From Candidatus Thioglobus sp. (GTDB lineage: Bacteria; Pseudomonadota; Gammaproteobacteria; PS1; Thioglobaceae), in assembly GCA_003978185.1 (NCBI GenBank), contig QOAH01000011.1, positions 1-6,968 of the forward strand: 6,968 bases of DNA, given 5' to 3'. The notes beneath the pieces were generated by a model, which saw nothing but the letters and a program-made list of their open reading frames with translations, was not told the DNA's origin and searched no databases. Position numbers and translations under genes: made by a program. Below are positions 1 through 5,137 of this stretch, in pieces. The first letter of the stretch is position 1. Every line of letters starts with the position of its first letter.

Positions 1-283
1 TATCGTTCGAATGGCTGAGTATTTCTTGTAAAGCAAGCAGGCCACCCATTTTTATTTTAGATTGCTGACCTACTGATAAGCTAGACTGGTGGTGTGCTTT
101 GAGTACAAAATCACTATTTTCTCGAAGATGGTGATATAAAGATTGACACTCTGCAGAAGAGCTTTCGTGCAAACAAGTACCAAATTCTTTTTCTGCAATG
201 CAATCTTTAGCGCCGTATTGACACCCACATCGCCCACTTAAAATTAAATGCGAAAATGGGCAGGTGTAATGGTCAATATTCAT
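1..283 (-). CDS. Cysteine-rich protein of unknown function, C-terminal part cut off by the window edge
   Basis: On the minus strand an ATG at 283-281 opens a frame that stays open for 94 codons to the left edge. An in-frame TAA at 295-293 lies just upstream, so this ATG is the first usable start. No clear ribosome binding site is visible. The visible protein begins MNIDHYTCPFSHLILSGRCG. It has six cysteines in its first 46 residues (C8, C19, C21, C28, C37, C46) plus H5, H12 and H39, then a poorly conserved-looking middle and a hydrophobic stretch GGLLALQEIL at 80-89. There is no signal peptide or membrane helix. The cysteine spacing could bind a metal or an Fe-S cluster, but this is inference and I do not recognise the family. 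It is divergent from cysG and may share its control region. The open frame, codon make-up and position next to a promoter-like gap support a real gene. Confidence 0.65.
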   Translation of the reverse strand, partial: MNIDHYTCPFSHLILSGRCGCQYGAKDCIAEKEFGTCLHESSSAECQSLYHHLRENSDFVLKAHHQSSLSVGQQSKIKMGGLLALQEILSHSND

Positions 284-347
284 AACAATACTTTAATAGT
301 AGCTTAGACATTATAATAGTAGCTTTTATTTTAGCGCTAAACAACAC
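284..347. promoter_or_regulatory. Divergent control region between the Cys-rich gene and cysG
   Basis: The palindrome ATTATAAT at 310-317 gives a perfect -10 hexamer on both strands: TATAAT at 312-317 for cysG, and its mirror at 310-315 for the leftward gene. No good -35 box stands at the right distance on the plus strand. A 12-base direct repeat, TAATAGTAGCTT, occurs at 294-305 and 314-325, which is 20 bases apart or about two helical turns. A perfect 12-base palindrome, TTTAGCGCTAAA, lies at 330-341, ending 6 bases before the cysG start. The repeats look like possible regulator sites. This is inferred from sequence only. Confidence 0.45.
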
Positions 348-1736
348 ATGAATTACCTGCCTATTTTTATTGATATTAAACAACAGCCTTGCCTAGTAGT
401 TGGAGGTGGTGATATTGCCCTGCGTAAAATTAATCTATTATTAAAAGCAAATGCAGCAGTAACGTGCGTGTCAAAAGAGTGTTGTGACGGCATTGAAAAA
501 CTGGTTAAAAACAATCAAATTACTTATATTGAAAAAGCATTCGAAGCGTCTGATATCGATAGGCAAGTTTTAATTGTTTCTGCAACCGATGATTCAACAC
601 TAAATACGCACGTTTCTGAACTGGCAAAAGTTGCCAACATTCCAGTCAATGTGGTGGATTCACCAGACTTGTGTTCATTTATTATGCCATCAATTGTTGA
701 TCGTTCACCAATCGTGATTGCGATTTCATCTGCAGGAAAAGCCCCAGTCTTAGCGCGTTTGATTCGTGCAAAACTCGAAAGTACCATTCCACATGCGTAT
801 GGCAAGTTGGCAGAGTTGGCAGGAAACTTTAGAGACCAGGTTAAAGCAAAATTCAATAATATTGAAGATCGACGTTACTTTTGGGAAAAGACTTTCTCAG
901 GTATTGTTGCTGAAAAAGTATTTACCGGTAAGGTTGATGAAGCCAAAGCAGATTTGCAAGCACAACTTGATGGTAGTACTGACAGCGGTGTGGGTGAGGT
1001 GTATCTAGTTGGCGGCGGTCCAGGCGACCCTGATCTGCTGACTTTTAAAGCATTGCGTTTGATGCAACAAGCTGATGTGATTTTGTACGATCGTTTAGTG
1101 TCAGATGGAGTGATGGAGCTTGTTCGTCGTGATGCAGAACTGATTTACGTGGGTAAAGAGCGTGATAATCATGCGGTACCACAGGGCGATATTAATCAAT
1201 TATTAGTTGATTTAGCCAAACAAGGCCGACGCGTTTGTCGTCTTAAAGGTGGCGATCCATTTATTTTTGGCCGAGGTGGCGAAGAGATTGAAACGCTAGC
1301 TGAAAATAATATTCCGTTCCAGGTGGTGCCTGGCATTACTGCAGCTTCTGGTTGTTCGGCTTATTCAGGTATTCCATTAACACATCGAGACTATTCACAA
1401 TCTTGTCGTTTTGTTACTGGCCACTTAAAAGATGGTAGTATGAATCTGCCTTGGAATGAATTGGCGGTTGAGCAGCAAACCATTGTTTTTTATATGGCGT
1501 TGGTAGGTGCTAGACATTTATCAGAGCAGTTGATTTCTCACGGTATGCGTGGTGATATGCCGGTCGCATTGATTGAAAAAGGAACCACACCAGATCATCA
1601 AGTTTATGTGACAACACTAGCAGAATTACCTGATTTGGTTGAGAATACAACGATTCATGCACCAACGTTAATTATCGTTGGTGAAGTGGTGAAGCTTAGA
1701 GAAAAACTAAATTGGTTTGACGCTGATAAAGACTAA
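348..1736 (+). CDS. cysG: Siroheme synthase (fused precorrin-2 dehydrogenase/sirohydrochlorin ferrochelatase and uroporphyrinogen-III C-methyltransferase)
   Basis: A 462-residue cytoplasmic enzyme that makes sirohaem from uroporphyrinogen III: two SAM-dependent methylations, NAD-dependent oxidation to sirohydrochlorin, then iron insertion. Length matches the E. coli/Salmonella fused enzyme (457). The N-terminal CysG-B part (about 1-210) has the dinucleotide-binding loop VVGGGDIALRK (17-27), and D104 in NVVDSP and S128 in SSAGKAP align with the Salmonella catalytic D104 and phosphorylated S128. The residue after S128 is Ala where Salmonella has Gly. The C-terminal methyltransferase (about 216-457) has VGGGPGDPDLLT (221-232), D248 in YDRLVSD, K270 in YVGK, RLKGGDPFIFGRGGEE (298-313) and PGITAASGCSAYSGIPLTHR (328-347), all family hallmarks. 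The start is fixed by alignment of MNYLPIF with MDHLPIF; no Shine-Dalgarno is evident. Sirohaem serves sulfite and nitrite reductases, including reverse Dsr in sulfur oxidisers. No such partner gene is in the window. It converges on the DUF2892-type gene with a 4-base overlap. Confidence 0.97.
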   Translation: MNYLPIFIDIKQQPCLVVGGGDIALRKINLLLKANAAVTCVSKECCDGIEKLVKNNQITYIEKAFEASDIDRQVLIVSATDDSTLNTHVSELAKVANIPVNVVDSPDLCSFIMPSIVDRSPIVIAISSAGKAPVLARLIRAKLESTIPHAYGKLAELAGNFRDQVKAKFNNIEDRRYFWEKTFSGIVAEKVFTGKVDEAKADLQAQLDGSTDSGVGEVYLVGGGPGDPDLLTFKALRLMQQADVILYDRLVSDGVMELVRRDAELIYVGKERDNHAVPQGDINQLLVDLAKQGRRVCRLKGGDPFIFGRGGEEIETLAENNIPFQVVPGITAASGCSAYSGIPLTHRDYSQSCRFVTGHLKDGSMNLPWNELAVEQQTIVFYMALVGARHLSEQLISHGMRGDMPVALIEKGTTPDHQVYVTTLAELPDLVENTTIHAPTLIIVGEVVKLREKLNWFDADKD

Positions 1737-1930
1737 TTTTTTAGTCCCGTTGCTTTAAAGATCATTGCTGCTGGGCAAAAACCAGTAAAAGCTGACTGGA
1801 ATAAATTAAAGCCAACGAAAAAAGTTAGCCATAACCAACTTGGCTCATTAAATAAATTCTCAACAGCCAATAGTAGTGAGACCATAATAAACACACCTGC
1901 CATAGCTGAAACAGCATTGTTAATTGTCAT
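1733..1930 (-). CDS. Small inner-membrane protein, DUF2892 / YgaP-like transmembrane domain
   Basis: A 65-residue protein starting MTINNAVSAMAGVFIMVSLL. It shows the pattern of the DUF2892 family: an amphipathic start, a first membrane helix (about 8-24), a short polar turn (ENLFNEPS), a second helix beginning with WLWLTFFVGFNLFQSAFTGF (32-51), then the conserved FCP motif (51-53) and a short basic tail. In E. coli YgaP this kind of membrane hairpin follows a rhodanese domain. Here it stands alone, with no rhodanese domain. The biochemical role is unknown; the family often accompanies sulfur-transfer proteins, so a link to sulfur metabolism is only suggestive. The start is supported by AGGA at 1941-1938, 7 bases upstream, the clearest ribosome binding site in the window. 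The TAG stop (1735-1733) overlaps the cysG stop on the other strand, and no terminator is visible between the two genes. Confidence 0.85.
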   Translation of the reverse strand: MTINNAVSAMAGVFIMVSLLLAVENLFNEPSWLWLTFFVGFNLFQSAFTGFCPAAMIFKATGLKN

Positions 1931-1957
1931 ATCTTTATCCTGATTCTGAAAGTACTC

Positions 1958-1986
1958 ACTGTAACATTAATTAGGTATAATTTCAA
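1958..1986 (-). promoter_or_regulatory. Probable sigma70-type promoter of the DUF2892-type gene
   Basis: On the minus strand, TTGAAA (1986-1981, 5 of 6 to the -35 consensus) is followed after exactly 17 bases by TACAGT (1963-1958, 4 of 6 to the -10 consensus). Transcription would start near 1951 and give a leader of about 20 bases containing the AGGA ribosome binding site. It overlaps the -10 box of the divergent tRNA gene. Confidence 0.45.
1976..1981 (+). promoter_or_regulatory. -10 box of the tRNA-Leu promoter
   Basis: This is a perfect TATAAT. Initiation would fall near 1988, leaving a 5' leader of about 27 bases for RNase P to remove. The -35 region is weak: TACTCA at 1953-1958 (17-base spacer) matches only 3 of 6. 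It overlaps the likely leftward promoter of the DUF2892-type gene, so the two may compete for polymerase. Confidence 0.5.
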
Positions 1987-2014
1987 ATCTTCATCCTTAG
2001 GGGTGTTAATAAAT

Positions 2015-2099
2015 GCGGGAGTGGTGGAATTGGTAGACACGCTGGATTTAGGTTCCAGTGTCGCAAGACGTGAGAGTTCGAGTCTCTCCTTCCGCACCA
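2015..2099 (+). tRNA. tRNA-Leu, anticodon UAG (reads CUN codons)
   Basis: An 85-base class II tRNA with encoded CCA. The acceptor stem GCGGGAG (2015-2021) pairs with CTTCCGC (2089-2095) with one G-U, then discriminator A2096 and CCA at 2097-2099. The anticodon stem CTGGA/TCCAG (2042-2046, 2054-2058) encloses the loop TTTAGGT with anticodon TAG at 2049-2051. A long variable arm follows, and the T arm is GAGAG-TTCGAGT-CTCTC. A-discriminator, long variable arm and D-loop GGTAGAC are leucine features, and the sequence closely resembles E. coli leuW. It is a single-gene transcript with its own terminator. Confidence 0.97.
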
Positions 2100-2112
2100 A
2101 ATTTAACGAATC

Positions 2113-2137
2113 AGGATGTCTTAGGACATCCTTTTTT
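2113..2137 (+). terminator. Rho-independent terminator of the tRNA-Leu gene
   Basis: The stem GGATGTC (2114-2120) pairs perfectly with GACATCC (2125-2131) across the loop TTAG, directly followed by six T (2132-2137). A2113 can pair with T2132 to extend the stem. It begins 14 bases after the tRNA CCA end. Confidence 0.9.
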
Positions 2138-2267
2138 GTGCCTTAAATTCGTTGGTATCAAAGGGTTTATAGATTACAGACATTCCAATAAATTCCAGCC
2201 AAAACCAATAAATATCACGCCAACTAGTATAATTTCTGATTTTGACTATTATTATAGTTTTTTATGG
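2138..2267. other. Non-coding spacer between the tRNA and serB
   Basis: This AT-rich stretch holds no credible gene; all frames are broken by stops or lack a start with coding character. It contains an isolated TATAAT at 2228-2233 without a good -35 box. A weak A/T hairpin, ACTAT-TATT-ATAGT, lies at 2245-2258 and is followed by T residues. Neither is convincing alone, though the TATAAT could be the promoter for whatever ends at the terminator-like hairpin just downstream. Confidence 0.5.
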
Positions 2268-2295
2268 AAACCCCTCCCATTTGAGAGGTTTTTTT
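2268..2295 (+). terminator. Second intrinsic-terminator-like hairpin, no gene assigned
   Basis: AAACCCCTC (2268-2276) pairs with GAGAGGTTT (2283-2291) over a six-base loop with a single C-A mismatch, followed without gap by a run of T (2289-2295). The T run is only on the plus strand, so it would stop rightward transcription. It lies about 130 bases beyond the tRNA terminator and just before the serB promoter. It may be a backup for the tRNA transcript, insulate serB, or end a short RNA begun near 2240. Confidence 0.6.
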
Positions 2296-2303
2296 ATGTC
2301 TTA

Positions 2304-2330
2304 TTGGTACAAGTATTTTTTAAGTATAAT
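2304..2330 (+). promoter_or_regulatory. Probable promoter of the serB-ccmF-ccmI transcript
   Basis: A perfect TATAAT at 2325-2330 lies after the terminator-like hairpin and before serB. The best -35 candidate is TTGGTA at 2304-2309, with a short 15-base spacer, so the -35 assignment is weak. Transcription would start near 2337, leaving a leader of roughly 55 bases. Confidence 0.45.
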
Positions 2331-2334
2331 TTCA

Positions 2335-2392
2335 GCTAAAACTAGCTTGGAGTAAGAGGGTCGAATAGAGACCGGCTAGTATATAAATTAGC
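2335..2392 (+). promoter_or_regulatory. Structured 5' leader of serB with alternative hairpins
   Basis: Three related segments can pair in exclusive ways: ACTAGC (2341-2346) with GCTAGT (2375-2380), or GCTAGT (2375-2380) with ATTAGC (2387-2392, one G-U), the latter ending exactly at the ATG. Inside the first loop, GGTC (2359-2362) pairs with GACC (2370-2373). GCTA (2335-2338) could also pair with TAGC (2343-2346). The only purine-rich motif, GGAG at 2349-2352, is 40 bases from the start, so it is not a normal ribosome binding site unless the leader folds. It matches no riboswitch class I recognise, and regulation is inferred only from the alternative pairing. Confidence 0.3.
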
Positions 2393-3220
2393 ATGAAATT
2401 CAATATGAATACAATCATTCAACATAGTGTCAATCTAGAAATTGCCACAAAAATTTCCACGAAGTATGATTGCGATTTCAAGCGCTATAATTCACATATT
2501 CGTTTTCATACCGATCAACAGATTGACCTGGATGAGTTAAGACAAACTTACCAGATTGATTTTAATTATCTACCTAATTCATTTGATTTTCAGAAAGTCG
2601 CCATATTTATTAGCGACATGGATTCAACCTTAATTAATATTGAGTGTATTGATGAGATTGCTGATTTTGCCAATATAAAACCTCAAGTGGCTGCTATTAC
2701 TGAGCTTGCTATGCAAGGAAAGTTAGACTTTAATGCTTCACTGATTGAGCGAGTGGCGTTATTAAAAGGGCTTAATATATCGGTGTTAGACCAAGTGTAT
2801 ACCGAGCGATTACAAGTTAACCCTGGTGGCGTAGAGTTAATCCAATTTTTAAAAGCTAAAGGGGTAAAGAGTGCAGTTGTTTCTGGCGGGTTTACTTATT
2901 TCACTAGTCGATTAGCCAAAGATATTGGTCTTGACCATTCTCGTGCTAATAACCTAAATATACAGAACAACCAATTAATAGGCACAATACAAGGTGATAT
3001 TATTAATGCAACAGCCAAGGCTGAATTTGTAAATGAATTGTGTAATCAATATGCGGTTACTCCTGAGCAAGTCATTGCGGTAGGTGATGGTGCAAATGAT
3101 TTAGAGATGATGTCAGTCGCTGGCTTATCAATTGCGTATCACGCTAAACCATTAGTTGTAAAAAAAGCAGATATAGTGATAAATCATGGTGGTTTAGATA
3201 ATATAATAGATTTTTTTTAA
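2393..3220 (+). CDS. serB: Phosphoserine phosphatase (HAD superfamily)
   Basis: A 275-residue cytoplasmic enzyme that hydrolyses O-phosphoserine to serine, the last step of the phosphorylated serine pathway. The HAD core fills about residues 68-275. Motif I is DMDST (75-79), with D75 the phosphorylated nucleophile and D77 the general acid. E84 in the following NIECIDEIA segment is typical of SerB substrate binding. Motif II is SGGF (164-167), motif III is K209, and motif IV is GDGANDLEM (231-239) with Mg-binding D232 and D236. The AYHAKP stretch (248-253) is also characteristic. The N-terminal region (about 1-67) is short and lacks the clear ACT domain found in longer SerB proteins; E. coli SerB is 322 residues. 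Start choice is uncertain: neither ATG 2393 nor the in-frame ATG 2405 has a Shine-Dalgarno. The gene ends in eight T residues (3211-3218), and ccmF begins 12 bases later, suggesting one transcript. Confidence 0.95.
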   Translation: MKFNMNTIIQHSVNLEIATKISTKYDCDFKRYNSHIRFHTDQQIDLDELRQTYQIDFNYLPNSFDFQKVAIFISDMDSTLINIECIDEIADFANIKPQVAAITELAMQGKLDFNASLIERVALLKGLNISVLDQVYTERLQVNPGGVELIQFLKAKGVKSAVVSGGFTYFTSRLAKDIGLDHSRANNLNIQNNQLIGTIQGDIINATAKAEFVNELCNQYAVTPEQVIAVGDGANDLEMMSVAGLSIAYHAKPLVVKKADIVINHGGLDNIIDFF

Positions 3221-3232
3221 AATTAAATCATC

Positions 3233-5137
3233 ATGATAGTTGAAGTTGGGCATTTCGCCCTTATTCTTGCTTTAGCATTTGCGTTATTGCAAGTTAGTCT
3301 GCCTACGTTAGGCATCATAAAAAATAATACCGCATTGACCCAATTGGCTAAGCCATTATTATGGGGGCAGTTTTTTTGGATTATTGTGTCTTTTGCAATT
3401 TTGATGAATGCCTTTATTGTTGATGATTTTTCAGTCAAATATGTGGCGAACAATTCTAATACAGAGCTGCCTGATATTTTTAAAATATCGGCTGTTTGGG
3501 GTGCGCATGAGGGTTCGTTATTATTATGGACAATGATTTTAGCTGGTTGGAGTGTTGCAGTTTCAATCTTCTCTAAACGATTACCAAATGAAGTGGTTAA
3601 CCATATCCTTATCATATTAGGCTTTATTAGTATTGGATTCTTGTTATTTTTGTTACTGACATCAAATCCATTTGAGCGTCTAGATATGGTGCCATTACAA
3701 GGGCGAGAACTTAATCCTTTGTTACAAGATTTTGGTTTGATTATTCACCCACCAATGTTGTATATGGGTTACGTCGGTATGTCCATTCCTTTTGCTTTTG
3801 TTTTATCATCGCTGGTACGTGGGCAGCTAGACTCTACTTGGCTTCGATGGTCAAGACCGTGGACACTGATAGCCTGGGCTTTTCTAACTTTTGGTATTAC
3901 GCTTGGCTCTTGGTGGGCGTATTACGAGTTAGGCTGGGGTGGCTGGTGGTTTTGGGATCCGGTAGAAAACGCTTCCTTTATGCCTTGGCTAGTAGCAACG
4001 GCATTGGTGCATTCTTTAAGTGTGAGTGAAAAGCGTGGCGCTTTTAAGCATTGGACCGTATTGCTAGCAATTTCTGGATTTTCACTGAGTTTATTGGGAA
4101 CATTTTTGGTACGTTCTGGCATTCTAACTTCAGTGCACTCATTTGCTTCAGACCCTGCTAGAGGTTTATTTATTTTAGTATTTTTGATTATTGTGGTTGG
4201 TAGCTCCTTAGCTTTGTATGCTTGGCGCGCTAATTTAATGCGTAGCAGCAATACATTTGCGCCATTGTCTCGTGAAAGCGCACTGTTAATTAATAATATT
4301 TTGTTTGTTGCAGCAATGCTAAGTGTGTTTTTGGGTACGCTTTATCCGTTATTATTGGATTCGTTAGGTTTAGGTAAGATTTCAGTGGGCGCACCATATT
4401 TTGATGCAGTATTTATACCAATCATGATTCCAGCAGTGTTAGTGATGGTGATGGGGCCATTTTTACGCTGGAAAAAAGATTCCACTCAAAGGGTGGGCCG
4501 ATTATTGAAAAATGTCTGGATTGGTGTGGCCTTGTTATTTTTATCTTCGTTATATTTAACAGATAATATTTTTGTTTTATTGGCCGTATTCTTATTTATT
4601 TGGATTGTATTGCATTCGTTGGTCTTACTGATTCAGAGGTTTAGACAGAAAGGCAAGCTAAACACTGCATTTATTGGCATGATTTTGGCACATATCGGTA
4701 TTGCAATTTTCTTATTGGGTGCGACTGTGACAACACAATATGGTGTTGAAAAAGACATTAAGATGGAGCTAAATGAAACAATTGACATTGAAGGTTATCA
4801 ATTCACTTTTAAAGGTGTTGAAAGTTTTTCTCATCAAAATTATCAGGGTCATAAAGGTACGATCGACGTTGCTTATGATGGCGAATATATCGCAACATTA
4901 AAACCGGAAAAGCGTCAATATGTGACTGGTATGCCAATGACAGAAGCCTCAATTGATCCATCTCTTTATAGGGACTTATATGTGGCATTAGGCGAGTCTC
5001 TGGGTAATAACGCATGGAGTTTAAGGCTTTACTATAAACCACTAATTCGTTTGATCTGGCTGGGTGGTTTGTTTATTGTTTTCGGTGCTTTATTAGCAGC
5101 ATTTGATCGACGTTATCGTTTGCGAGTGAAATCATGA
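3233..5137 (+). CDS. ccmF: Cytochrome c maturation haem lyase subunit CcmF
   Basis: A 634-residue polytopic inner-membrane protein of the HSP/CcmF-NrfE family. With CcmH and CcmI it accepts haem from holo-CcmE and ligates it to the CXXCH motif of apocytochromes c on the periplasmic side (System I). The start MIVEVGHFALILALAFALLQ is the standard CcmF N-terminus, so ATG 3233 is chosen although no Shine-Dalgarno precedes it. Landmarks: VWGAHEGSLLLW (88-99), GLIIHPPMLYMGY (168-180), the tryptophan-rich WWD domain GWGGWWFWDPVENASFMPWL (234-253), LVRSGILTSVHSFASDP (292-308) and a periplasmic domain at about 500-600 before the last helix. The four histidines implicated in haem ligation in E. coli (H173, H261, H303, H491) correspond to H172, H260, H302 and H487. 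The size is close to the E. coli protein. It overlaps the next gene by ATGA (5134-5137), implying translational coupling. ccmE does not precede it. Confidence 0.97.
   Translation: MIVEVGHFALILALAFALLQVSLPTLGIIKNNTALTQLAKPLLWGQFFWIIVSFAILMNAFIVDDFSVKYVANNSNTELPDIFKISAVWGAHEGSLLLWTMILAGWSVAVSIFSKRLPNEVVNHILIILGFISIGFLLFLLLTSNPFERLDMVPLQGRELNPLLQDFGLIIHPPMLYMGYVGMSIPFAFVLSSLVRGQLDSTWLRWSRPWTLIAWAFLTFGITLGSWWAYYELGWGGWWFWDPVENASFMPWLVATALVHSLSVSEKRGAFKHWTVLLAISGFSLSLLGTFLVRSGILTSVHSFASDPARGLFILVFLIIVVGSSLALYAWRANLMRSSNTFAPLSRESALLINNILFVAAMLSVFLGTLYPLLLDSLGLGKISVGAPYFDAVFIPIMIPAVLVMVMGPFLRWKKDSTQRVGRLLKNVWIGVALLFLSSLYLTDNIFVLLAVFLFIWIVLHSLVLLIQRFRQKGKLNTAFIGMILAHIGIAIFLLGATVTTQYGVEKDIKMELNETIDIEGYQFTFKGVESFSHQNYQGHKGTIDVAYDGEYIATLKPEKRQYVTGMPMTEASIDPSLYRDLYVALGESLGNNAWSLRLYYKPLIRLIWLGGLFIVFGALLAAFDRRYRLRVKS

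Noticed and set aside
524..1008. Open frames on the minus strand (524-856) and plus strand (766-1008) within cysG
   Set aside because: They are out-of-frame shadows of cysG, whose reading frame carries all the family motifs.
2015..2099. tRNA-Leu as an attachment site for a mobile element
   Set aside because: No second copy of the tRNA 3' end, integrase gene or change in base composition is seen nearby; the neighbours are housekeeping genes.
2058..2339. Plus-strand open frame of 93 codons
   Set aside because: It begins inside the tRNA anticodon arm and runs through the tRNA terminator, the second hairpin and the serB promoter, with no protein-like pattern.
3211..3218. Run of eight T at the serB end as a slippage or frameshift site, or as a terminator
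   Set aside because: It only changes the last residue or two of SerB, no hairpin precedes it, and ccmF starts with its own standard N-terminus 12 bases after the serB stop.
3223..5042. Open frames overlapping ccmF: 3223-3615, 3922-4251 and 4809-5042 on the minus strand, 3838-4029 on the plus strand
   Set aside because: They all lie on top of a complete, well-recognised ccmF and have no recognisable features or start signals.
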